64,000 nt of DNA from Blastocladiella emersonii ATCC 22665 (taxonomy: Eukaryota > Blastocladiomycota > Blastocladiomycetes > Blastocladiales > Blastocladiaceae), in assembly GCA_025594325.1 (NCBI GenBank), contig JANHCV010000012.1:496001-560000 (forward strand), read 5' to 3'. Positions 11,326-21,601 of the stretch are shown in pieces. The notes under the pieces were generated by a model. The model worked only from the letters and a program-made list of their open reading frames with translations, was not told where the DNA came from and did no database searches. The position numbers were made by a program, and so were the translations under genes. Numbering within the stretch: position 1 is the first letter of the stretch; each line of letters starts with the position of its first letter.

Positions 11326-14301
11326 TCAGATGCCCTTCTTCATGAACGCAGCGAGCTTCGGCCCCAGCTCGTCCGCCTCGCTCCTGCACGTCGGGTACGC
11401 GGGCATGATCAGCACGCGCTTGAGGTTCGGGCGAAGCTCCTCGTACAGTTTGGCATCGAACCGTGCGTCAGCCGCGGGCATTGAGTTCGAGAGATCAGGT
11501 AGCAAGCCAAGTGACGCGCAAGCGGCAGTTGTTGATTCGGACGGCAGTGTGAGCATATTGAGCCGCCCTGCAACCGCGCGCATGCACTTGGCGAAAACAG
11601 TCACGCGGCGCGTCGCCTTGTCCTGGTCGCATGACACGTCGTGCGGATCGAAGATCGCGCCAGCTTTGCACTCGAGCGCGGGCGTAGCAATGGAGTTGGG
11701 ACCCGCTGAGGGAACGAGAACAGGCCGATCAAAGAAGACAAGAAGCATCGGTTCGTCTGGCTTCCTGTAATGGACGACGCCGTGGTGGCCCGAAGCAAAC
11801 GCCTCAAAGACGAGCCGCGTGAGCTCAACAACACTCGCCGCGATGATCTTTGACGATTCGGCCGCGCTGAGCAGCTGCATCACGTTCGCAGAGCGAAGAA
11901 TGATGCCCTCGACCGGCGGATACAGCGTGTTGACCGAATCCGTCGCCGCGCACATGGCTGCGCGAATCGAGTGCTGCCAGAGGCGATGTTCGGGCGAGGC
12001 AGGGTAGCGGCGGCCGATGCGCGGGAGCGAGGGGAAGAGCAAAATGTCGCGGTCAGCGTTCAAGCTACGCTTCAGGAGGAGCGTGACGCGGCCGGTCTTG
12101 CGCGCAACCTGCACCTTGGTGACACGTACGGGGCACGTAAGGCGCGTGGTTTGCCGCACGCCGTCGACAATCAACGTCGCGACGCCCTGGCTTTGCGCGA
12201 TTTCGGGTTGCGGCGGAAGCGTAAACTTGGTCGGCGCACCCTCGCCAAACTTGAAAGTGAGCGCGGTCAGGTCCGGTTCCTCGAGCACCTGCTCCGCGGG
12301 AAGCGGCCACGTCGGGAGGTCGCGCGGGCCAAACCGAGGAAGCGTCGGGCGCGACCGCATGAGCCCGCGCAACGCGGGCGAGGGAGCGGTGAGCGGGATC
12401 CGCGTCACCGTGACGGATGAGAGCGGAAAGAGTTTGCCGCCGATGAGCGTGCGCTGCGGAGCGGGGTTGAACGAAGACGGGAACGGCTCGCAGAAGACGC
12501 CGACCGTGGTCCCCGCCGGCACGTTGTGGAACATGGTCGGGAGCGCCAAGTTGGCTACCAAGCGCATGCGCGGCGGGGTGCCGTAGACGAGCTCGACGTG
12601 AAAGTCCTCGAATCGGAACGACTCGCCGTTGGGCCGGATAATTTCAAGAACCAGTGGCGAGCCGCAGAGCAAGGCCGACTCGTTGTCATCGGCAAGAGGG
12701 AGAACCAGCTCGAGGCAATGCGTGACGAAGGACCCAGGTTTCTGCAAATCCGCGAAGCCGTACCGTTGAAAGGGAGCCGAGAATGGAATAGTAGTCGCAT
12801 CATCCTCCCCGTAGGTTGACATGTGGATGAAGAGCGTCTTCATGCAGTCGGACCAGTAGGGCGTCGTGTACGGATCCGTTCCCAGGTAGACCAAGCGGCC
12901 GGCCGCAAAAGCAAAGGCAAAGAGCTTGATGAAAAAGCTGCGCGTCGTGTAGTTGGGCCCTAGAACTCGCACGCGCGCGTGTGGTGAGACTCGATGCGAC
13001 CCAACGATGAGTCCGGGCGTGCGTACCATTGTGCAGCAACGTCCGCTGCGCCACGCCCTTGATGCACTGCTCTAACGAGCGGTTGAGAAAAGTTGAGGCC
13101 TCAAGCGTAGTCGCGACCGTGGGATGCGGGAGCTTGCTGAACGTCAGATACCGCAACGCGCACCTGTCGAAGTGGTCACGGCTCCACGCAAAGTGCTGGT
13201 ACCAAGTGGCAGGATCATCAGCGCTCGGCTTCTCGTCAAGAGTCAAGCCAAAGAACGCCGGAAAAGCATCGAGCGGGAGCCCGACCATGCGAAGAAGAAA
13301 GCCGTCGTGGTCGGCGGGCGTATCGAGGTTGACGTTGGTCGAGTACGCAAGCAAGCGGGCGCGTTCGCAATACTCGTCGTTGTGGCGAAGCAGTGCCGAT
13401 CCGTGGATAAGAATGCTGAGCAGGCCGCACGAGTCCATGAGATTGTTCGTGTCCACGACGTCGAAGCGCATTGCTGGATCGGCGGCGAGAGTTTCCATGA
13501 CTTGAACAGCGTGGCCGAGAGCAAAAGTAACACAAAGGCGCGATGCATCCATGGCGTCGCGGAGCGCCACGACCCAATCGCCGATTTCAGCCAGCATGGC
13601 CGACTCGGGGGAGCCGCGGTCGAGAAACAGGTCGAAGGCGTCAGTCGGAAGCGCACGGGGGTGGATTGCGTAGTACGGCTTGTCGTCAACTCCAATAAGC
13701 AGCATGGTCCAGTTGACGACGGGCGGCTTTGACTCGGTACGCTGCATGAAGCCTCGATCCGCACCAAGCCGCTCGACATTGCACGCCATCCGCGCGGACT
13801 CGGCGCCCTTGAGCACGCCGCGGTACTGCGCGTCGAGGTCATCCATAAAATCGGCCGTGATTCTCTCGCGGTACTTGGTCGCGGTCATGCCGATGGTGAT
13901 AGCTGTGGCAGCGAGCTCGTCCCGTGCTTTTGTAAGCTTTTCGACGGACCAGTCGGAGGTGAGCCACGCGCGCCAGATACGGCGAAGCTCGCGCTGCGTG
14001 TCCTCGTCGATCACGCGGAGCGGCGAGCCAGGCGGGGCGTTGACCCAGTCCTTGGTGATGCACGGCAGCGCCGTGCAAGTCCAGAAACTGCGCATTGAGT
14101 CGGAGCGCAGACATCGTGGTAGAGGAAAAAGTCGCGCGGCGGGAGGTGGCGGGACGGGCGGTACTTCTGGACGCGGCTCCCACGGAACAGCGCGCGACAC
14201 GTCAGCGGCGTCGGGATCCGCGCGTCCGGGTTGTCTATGAAAATAGCAGATGTGGTAGCAGGTGTTCCATTGCCGCCAGTTGCGGGCTTCTTCTTCTTCA
14301 T
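11326..14301 (-). pseudogene. DUF4470-like family with internal deletion of the DUF4470 core (copy 3)
   Basis: The start at 14301 gives the family N-terminus (KKKKPATGGNG) and LPPRDFFLYHDVC. At about 14085-14110 the sequence jumps to RSFWTCTALPCITKDW in a different frame. Compared with the copy at 14738-17955, roughly 100 codons are missing, including the CGCGDLAEVART block. Downstream the gene is well preserved: FDVVDTNNLMDSCGLLSIL, the conserved intron at 13026-12960 (67 bp, GTACGC..CTAG; join HNGPNYTTRSFF), and the whole second exon to the stop at 11326. It could still be expressed from a downstream start, but the signature domain is gone. I call it a pseudogene on the frame-changing deletion. 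Confidence 0.75.
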
Positions 14302-14387
14302 TTTCGTGCGTGCAAGGGCGAGGAGGAAGCGTGCTTCTTGCTCAGGGGTTTCAAAGTGGGGAGCCGTCAGGCAGCGTCAGGTGAGGC

Positions 14388-14401
14388 GGGCGCAGCGCGT
14401 G
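14388..14401 (-). promoter_or_regulatory. Divergent copy of the shared upstream motif
   Basis: GGGCGCAGCGCGTG on the + strand, 87 bp upstream of the ATG at 14301. It differs from TGGCGCANCGCGTC at the first and last base. The remainder of the 14302-14737 gap, which ends at the 3' end of DUF4470 copy 4, holds nothing else recognisable. Confidence 0.35.
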
Positions 14402-14737
14402 ATTTCCGCGTCAGGTTCAGTTCGCCAGCGTCGCTCTCCCTCTCATACAGCATGAATTCGTTCGAAGCAGCATCAACCTCTTGCAACGACCAATGCGGAC
14501 TTTCGCCTTGAGCCAGCTGAGGCCAGACGAGGCGCATAGACAACATGATCTTGGCCGCCGTGCCGTGTCTCGGATGCTGCGTGGTCCTTGGCCATCAGCC
14601 TCAGCCAACGTAACTCGTTATTCGCGAATTCCCCTCAATCTGGCCGTTCCAAGGTCCCTGGGCAACCGACCAAGACCCACCGGCGACAGCTGCAAAGAGA
14701 AAATTCAATCAATTCATTTGAAAGTTCGACAGCTACT

Positions 14738-17700
14738 TCAGATACCCCTCTCCAAAAACTCCTCGAGCTCGGGCCCCATCAGGTCCGCCTCGCTCCTGCA
14801 CGCCGGATACGCGGGCATGATGAGGGCGCGCCTGAGGATCGGACGCAGCACTTTGTACAGGTCAGCATCAAACCGTCCGTCGTGCTCAGGCACGGGTTCG
14901 GGCAGGGCGAGGAAGCGGAACGCCATGTACGCCGCGGTCGACTCGCGCGGCAGCGTAGTCATGGACAACCGCCCCGCGACCGCGCACAGGCACCTGGCCA
15001 GGATCTCGGCACGCCGATTCGTCTCGTCCTCGTCGGGTGACGGGTCGTGCGGGTCATCAATCATGCTGACGGTGCACTCGAGTGCGGGCGTCGGGTGCGT
15101 GGAGGGTCCCGCAGAGGAAACAAGGACGGGCCGATCAAAAAAGATGAGAAGCACGGGTTGATTCAGCAGGCCGCAGTGTGCAACGACGCGATGACCCGCG
15201 GCGAAAGTCTCGAAGATCAGCCGCGTGAACTCGACGACGCCCGCCGCAGTGGCCTCCGTCGACTTGGCCGCGCTGAGCAGCCGCATCACGTTCGCAGTGC
15301 GGAAAGTAATTCCCGCGACCGACGGGTGCAGGTTGTTGACAAAGTCCGTCGCCGCCCACTGGGCCGCGCGGATTGAGTGCCTCCAAACGCGACTGTCAGG
15401 CGAAACGAGGATGCGGCGACCGATGCGCGGAAGCGAAGGCGAGAGACCGTATCTGGTGGCGACGTTCATGATGCGGGTGAGCAGGAGAGTGACGCGGCCC
15501 TGTTTGCGCTTGATCTGCACCTTGGCGACGTAAGCGGGGCTCGACACGCGCGCAGTCACGCGCACGCCGTCCACAAGCAGCGTCACGGCCCCCTGGTCGC
15601 GCTTGACCTCGTACCGTGGCAAGAGCGTAAACTTGGTCGGCGCGCCGGGTTCAAAGGCAAAGTGCAGCGCAATCCGCTTCGCTTCTTCAACCGCTTGTTC
15701 AACGGAAAGCGGCCAAGCGCGGGAGTCACAAGGGCCAGACCAAGGCGGTGTTGGACGCGACTGGATCAGCGCGCTGAGCGACGGCGAAGAACCGCAGATC
15801 GGGATTCGCGTGACCGTGGCCGCGGACAGCGGGAAGAACTTGCCGCCGACCAGCTCGCGTATGATCGCGGCGCTGAAATCGGCAGAGAGGGGTTCGCGGT
15901 ACACACCAATCTTGGTGCCCGCCGGTGCCCCAATGACCAAGCTCTCGAGCGCCAGGTTGGTCGAGACGCGAATGCGCGGCGGCGTGCCGTACACGGGTTT
16001 GACGCGGAGGCTCTCGAACCGGAAGACTTCGTTCGGGGGCCGGATAATTTCGAGAGCCAGCGGCTGAGGGCTGAGCGAGGTCGAGTCGTCGGCGGGGATC
16101 TCGAGCTCGAGGCAGAATAAATCCGTTGAGTTTTTCGCGGCAGCAAAACCGTACTGGCGACTGAACGAAGCAAGCGCGACCCTGTCCGCGTCGGTGCACC
16201 CGGACAGCGACATGAGCGCAAACACGTCCTCCTCGTTGCAGCCAGACCACGGCGCCAAGGGGTACGGCCGCGATCCCTCGCGCACGATCCGGCCGGCCGC
16301 GAAAGCGTTGGCGAGTAGCTTGAACACGAAGCCGCGGGTAGTGTAGTTTGGCTCTAGCGGTTTGCGCGCGATGAGTGCCCCGAGACCACATGGATAATGC
16401 AGAAAGAAAACGTTTGAGTCCTACCGTTGCATCGTAGAAGCGGCTGCGCGATGGTCCCAATGCAATTCATGAGCGCAACGTTGAGATACTCCGAATCCAC
16501 CATCACCGATGGCACCGTGGGATGCGGCAGCTTGCTAAAAGTGAGGAAGCGCAACGGGTGCCCTTCAAAGTGGTCGCGGCTCCACGCAAAATGCTGGTAC
16601 CAAGATGCGGGGTCGTCGGCAGTTGGATTCTCATCAAGCGTAACTCCAAAGAAGGCAGGCAGCGTATTCAGCGGAAGCCCCGCCGTGCTTAGCATGAAAG
16701 CATCCTGGTCGGGCGTGTCATCATCAACAAGAGTTTTAGTGTACACGAGCAAGCGGGCACGCTCGCTGCACTCGCCGTTGTGACGTAAAAGAGCAGAGCC
16801 GTGGATGAGAATGCTGAGCAGGCCGCACGAATCCATGAGGTTGTTCGTGTCAACGACGTCGAAACGCATTGCTGAATCGGCGGCGAGGTCCTCCATGACT
16901 TGGACAGCGTGGCCGACTACAAAAGCAGCACAGAGGCGCGACTCCTTCATAGCGTCGTAGAGAGCTGTGGCCCATTCGCCAATTTCAGCAAGCGCGACCG
17001 ATTCGGGCGACCCGCGGCCGAGGAACAAGTCAAACACGTCCGTTGCAAGCGTGTTCTGCTCGAGCGCGTAATACAGCTCGCCGTCCATGCCAACGAAGAG
17101 CATGGTCCAGTTGACCACGGATCTCTTGGATTCAATGCGTCGCGTGGACACCCCGACCATGCCAAGCCGCTCGAGATTGCACGTGATGCGCGCGGACTCG
17201 GCGCCCTTGAGCACGCCGCGGTACTGCGCGTTGGCATAAAACACAAGCCCAGATGCCATGCATGAGCACTTTTCGGCCGCGTCGAGGCCGAGGTCATTGG
17301 GGTTGTCTTTGTCAACGCACGATTTCGCAACAAAATCTTCCCGCTCCTTTGAGAGTTTCTCGACGGTCCAGTCGCACTTGAGCCACGCGTGCCAGATGCG
17401 GCGAAGCTCACGCTGCGTGTTCTCATCGAGCACGCGGAGCGGCGAGTCGGGCGGGGCGCTGGTCCAATCCTTGGTAATACAAGCTTGAGCCACGGTTTGC
17501 CAGAACTTGCCGGTCGCGGTGTCGAGCACGTGAGAGTACCAAAGAGGGCCGATCAAGGGAATAAGCATCTCCAAGGACATCCCGCCCTCTGAACAGAAAG
17601 AAATCGCCTGCAAGATGAGCAAGTTCCGCGCAAGGATCTCGGGCTGCCAGTCGTTGAGCACAAACGAGAGCGTCGCCGTGCTGCCCTTGGCCGCGGCCTC

Positions 17701-17955
17701 GGTCACGGTACGCGCGAGCTCAGCTAGATCGCCGCAGCCGCACAGGAGGGCACGCAGCTCGGGCCGGGCGCAAGCGTCGTGGTAGAGGAACAAGTCGCGC
17801 GGGAAATGTTTGCGGTACGGCCGGTAACGCCCGAGCCGGTTCCCGCGGTACGGCGTGCGACACGTCAGCATCGACGCGCCTGGGCCCAGTTGGTCAACGA
17901 TAATAGCAGAGGTTGTTCGAAACGATCCATTGCCGCCAGTTGCGGGCTTTCTCAT
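14738..17955 (-). CDS. DUF4470-like family protein, copy 4 (intact)
   Basis: A 1048-aa protein in two exons. The start at 17955 gives MRKPATGGNGSF, the family N-terminus. The first exon contains RDLFLYHDACARPEL, CGCGDLAELARTVTEAAA, LARNLLILQAI, and the late block RFDVVDTNNLMDSCGLLSIL. The intron at 16424-16354 (71 bp, GTAGGA..CTAG) joins to NEPNYTTRGFVFKLLANAF, at the same place as in the other copies. The second exon has several conserved beta-rich blocks (GTKIGVYREPL, LVGGKFFPLS, PTKFTLLPRYE, VTLLVDGVR) and ends RALIMPAYPACRSEADLMGP. No MYND finger is present. Relatives of DUF4470 include the DNAAF3 dynein assembly factors and fungal MYND proteins, but no function can be inferred for this branch. 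Confidence 0.8.
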
Positions 17956-18044
17956 GGTTGCATGCAAAGGTGACGAGGAGAGCGTGGGCGTGGCGAGGCG
18001 ACCCGACTCTGAGCTCACCCGCTCTCTCGCGCGGGAACCTCCGT

Positions 18045-18067
18045 CATGTGACCTGGCGCGTCGCGTC
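18045..18067 (-). promoter_or_regulatory. Shared upstream motif of DUF4470 copy 4
   Basis: CATGTGA at 18045 followed by TGGCGCGTCGCGTC at 18054-18067 on the + strand, about 90-112 bp upstream of the ATG at 17955. Both halves of the composite motif are present. Confidence 0.5.
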
Positions 18068-18184
18068 TCCGTCCCGCGCTCGCGCCTCGCATCTGGCCGA
18101 CTCACCGCCCCTCGCTTCCTCGTCTGGATTCCCCGCATTTGGACGCGTGTAGATCCATTTTAAGTTCTGAGTTGTTACAGGCTT

Positions 18185-19126
18185 TCAAAACGCGACCAAG
18201 GGGCAACATGAGTTTGCTTCAAGTTTGGCGCTTTCCCCGTATCCCTTGAGGGCGCAAGCTGCGGCGAAAGCGTTATACAGCACAAGTACGTGGGCGAGAA
18301 CATACCCGTTGTGCTCTTCGCCCGTGTGCACGACGTGGGACATGGGCGACCTGTGGCGCAGCGCGAGAGGGATCGCGTGGGCGCCCCGCTCGTGCGCGAT
18401 CTTGGTCCGCGCCTTGCACACAAGCCACAGCCCGTGTGCAGCGCCTTGTAGCTGCTCAAGCGGACGAGCTCGAGATATCCGTGAGCAGGATATCCGCGAA
18501 CAGCAGCAACTTCTTCTTGTTCGTGCGCGGGACGAACATGGTGAGCGACGTCTTGACCATGTCTATGGCCGCGGCGCGCTGGTGGATCGGGGCTGCAGTC
18601 GCAGCGTGGCCGTGGCCGTGGCCGTGGCCGCCAAGCAGTTGTACGAATATGGCCTCCAAGTGCGAGACCAACTGGAAATCTCCATGGCGCTACTTGATTT
18701 GGCCTGCGGAGTTGGGCGGCCCGAGGTACAGCTTGCAAGCCGGGTTTTTGACGTCGCCGCAGACCGGCTGCCAGCTGGCCGCGGAGCCGCTTGATTGCCG
18801 AGGAGCCACTTGATGGCCGATTTCATGGCCATGCCGTTGTCGCATATCTGCATCGCGAAACGCACGCGTAGCTCGAACTCAAGGTGAATCGAATTCACGC
18901 GAGCCTGAACGCTTTGAGGTCGAACTGCCAGTTCGCGACGACGTTGCTCGCGATCGCGATGCGCATCGTGGGAGAAGGGTGCCGCGGCCACGTCGCGCAA
19001 CAGATACACGCGGGCGGCGAGAAAGTCGCGCTCAGGCGCGGCGAGGTAGAGATGCAGGAGGTCCTCCTGGTGGTAGAGCATGAGCGTGGCCATCGACCTG
19101 CTCGCTCGCGACTCTGCCAAGCGCAT
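18185..19126 (-). pseudogene. Decayed gene of unknown function
   Basis: Protein-like segments are scattered over all three minus frames. In order they are: LYHQEDLLHLYLAAPERDFL; a piece reading MRIAIASNVVANWQFDLKAF; MQICDNGMAMKSAIKWLLGN; CGDVKNPACKLYLGPPNSAG; an in-frame TAG; QLVSHLEAIFVQLLGG with a His-Gly repeat; TNKKKLLLFADILLTDI; and finally KARTKIAHERGAHAIPLALR to the stop near 18185. At least three frame changes and one stop separate them, and no GT..AG introns join them convincingly. I do not recognise the family. It may be a pseudogene, or less likely a multi-exon gene with unusual introns. Confidence 0.4.
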
Positions 19127-19477
19127 GATCGCGACTGTTCTTGCCGTTGCTCAGCTGCGACGACTCGGCGAGCGGCCGTTCGTCTCTGTCACAGCATTCG
19201 CGCGCACCGCTTCGCCAAGGTTCTTAGCGAGCGAACTCTCGGCCGCAGCGCGCGCACTCCCTTCGCTTCGCGGACCGACGCATCGCCTCGCGACCCCACT
19301 CTCGTATCGCGCACCGTTTATATGTGTCAGGGTCAACAACTGTATTTACGTTCGTGGGGTAGAGCGAGAGGTGAGGTAAGGTAAGGTGAATCAAGCGAGC
19401 GAGAGGGAGAGCGAGCGAGGGAAAGACAAACGACAAGGGTTTCCCGTTCCGAGCGACACACGACACCCACCAACAGC

Positions 19478-20967
19478 TTAGAGCTGATGCGCGGCGGGAT
19501 GCCCGGCGGCCTTCTGCTGGGCGTGGAACTCGGCGATCTTCTTCTCGAGCTCGGGGCGGAAGTGGCGGATGAGTCCCTGGACGGGCCACGCGGCGGCATC
19601 GCCGAGGGCGCAGATGGTGTGTCCCTCGATCTGCTTGGACAGCTCCCAGATCTGGTCGATCTCGGCGTTCTTGGCCTGGCCGACGTTGAACCGGTCCATC
19701 ATGTGCTTGAGCCAGGTGGTGCCCTCGCGGCAGGGCGTGCACTGGCCGCACGACTCGTGCTTGTAGAAGGCCGAGAGGCGGGCGATGGCCGCGACGATAT
19801 CGGTCGACTTGTCCATGACGATGACGGCGGCGGTGCCGAGCCCGGACTGCACGTCCTTGAGGGCGTCAAAGTCCATGAGCACGTCGTCGCAGATGTCCTT
19901 GGGGAGGACGGGCACCGACGACCCGCCGGGAATGATGCCGAGCAGGTTGTCCCACCCGCCGCGCACGCCGCCGCAGTGCTTCTCGATGAGCTCGCGCAGC
20001 GGGATCGACATCTCCTCCTCGACCGTGCACGGCTTGTTGACGTGGCCCGAGATGCAGAAGAGCTTGGTGCCCTGGTTGCGCTCGCGGCCGAACCCCGCGA
20101 ACCAGCTACCGCCGCGGCGCAGGATGGTGGGGGCGACGGCGACGGTCTCGACGTTGGACACGGTGGTCGGGCAGCCGAACAGGCCGACGTCGGCGGGGAA
20201 CGGGGGCTTGAGGCGGGGCTTGCCCTGCTTGCCCTCGATGGACTCGATGAGGGCCGTCTCCTCGCCGCAGATGTAGGCGCCGGCGCCGCGGTGGATGTAC
20301 ACGTCAAAGTCGTAGCCGGACCCGCACGCGTTCTTGCCGATGAGCCCGGCCTTGTACGCCTCGTTGATGGCGGTCTGCAGGTTGGACGCCTCGTTGTAGA
20401 ACTCGCCGCGGATGTAGATGTAGGCGGCGCGCGCGCCCATGGCGCGGCCGGCGACGAGGCACCCCTCGACGAGCTTGTGCGGGTCGTTGCGCATGATCTC
20501 GCGGTCCTTGCAGGTGCCCGGCTCGCCCTCGTCGGCGTTGACGACCAGGTACTTGGGCCGCGGGTCGGCGCCCGGCTTGTTCATGAACGACCACTTGAGC
20601 CCCGTCGGGAACCCGGCGCCGCCGCGGCCGCGCAGGCCCGACGCCTTCATCTCGTTGATGATCCAGTCGGACCCCTTGAGGATGATCTCCTTGGTCTTGT
20701 ACCAGTCGCCGCGGCGCTGAGCGCCCGCGAGACCGAAATCGTGGAACCCGTACAGGTTGGTGAAGATGCGGTCCTGGTCCTTGAGGCCGCCATGCTTGCG
20801 CGGGGCGTCCGAGACGGTCGCGAGCGTGCGGCGGGCTGGACGAGTGTAAGGGGGAGGGTGTGTGAGCGCGATGTTGCGTGCCGCGACGTGAGGGGACAAG
20901 GCGTACCCTGCTGGCGCACAAGCGCCGGCACTCGGGCCGTCCGAGTCAGGGCACTGAGGCTAGACAT
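19478..20967 (-). CDS. NDUFV1: NADH:ubiquinone oxidoreductase 51 kDa subunit (complex I)
   Basis: A 472-aa matrix-facing subunit of respiratory complex I that binds NADH, FMN and iron-sulfur cluster N3. The start at 20967 gives the presequence [21 protein letters not shown] 71-bp intron at 20906-20836 (GTACGC..CCAG) then joins to [13 protein letters not shown] downstream in-frame start inside the intron would give a poorer presequence. NADH/FMN motifs are visible: [11 protein letters not shown] at about residues 89-99 and [13 protein letters not shown]. The N3 ligands are the three Cys of ESCGQCTPC (383, 386, 389) and Cys429 in HTICALGD. Length and sequence fit the mitochondrial family closely. 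It is divergently arranged with ELP2. Confidence 0.96.
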
Positions 20968-21542
20968 GGTTGCTGGTAGATGTGCGCAAAGTAGAGAGTG
21001 ATGGTGTGGTGTGGGATGAGTTGACGGATCGGTGCGATGGGCACGAGGGGTGGTGGTGGTATATGGGTTCGTCAAGGGGGTGCAGCGAGGAGCGGGGGGA
21101 GGCCCTTCAAATAGCCGAAGGGGGGGTAGGGGGAGGCAGGCGATGGCGGAAGCGGTGCATCGCTCGCTTAGCATCGGCCGGTCACCTCGACTGACCGACG
21201 CGAGGTGCACCACCCCGCCACCGCCACAGCGAGAGCGAATTCCATAACGCGCCGGCGATCGCGCTCCATGGCGAGGGTCGGGCGGGCGGGTGCAGCAAGT
21301 CGTGGGTGCGCGTACGTGGTGGATCGAGTCCTGGCGCAAGTCGGGGTGGCCGAGGGCTCGACGGCGAAGATGGCGGCGAGGCGGCGGCGCGGGCGACCTG
21401 CCGACCCGATCAACAGCGCTCGCGATCTCGTCAGGTGATCCCACCCCGATGCTAAATGGGCGCGAAAACCAGGTCACGCGAGCGAGGTTTTGCGTTTCTG
21501 GGGAGCGGAGCGTGTCTCGCGCCGATCACTTCGCGCAACGGC

Positions 21543-21584
<42 letters not shown>

Positions 21585-21601
21585 TAACGATAGACGAAGC
21601 G
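20968..21601. promoter_or_regulatory. Divergent intergenic region NDUFV1 / ELP2
   Basis: This 634-bp interval must hold the promoters of both neighbours. It contains G-rich and GGTGGTGG-type tracts on the NDUFV1 side and a GAC repeat just before the ELP2 start. I see no clear copy of the shared accessory-gene motif. No coding potential beyond chance frames. Confidence 0.5.
21548..21583 (+). repeat. (GAC)12 trinucleotide repeat in the ELP2 5' leader
   Basis: Twelve uninterrupted GAC units end 18 bp before the ATG at 21602. If transcribed it lies in the 5' untranslated region. Upstream frames through it encode poly-Asp but have no family support. Confidence 0.9.

Noticed and set aside
19487-21001. 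504-codon + strand open frame opposite NDUFV1
   Set aside because: It is the GC-rich mirror of a highly conserved gene; its residues are low-complexity Leu/Val/Gly/Asp/Arg with no motif.
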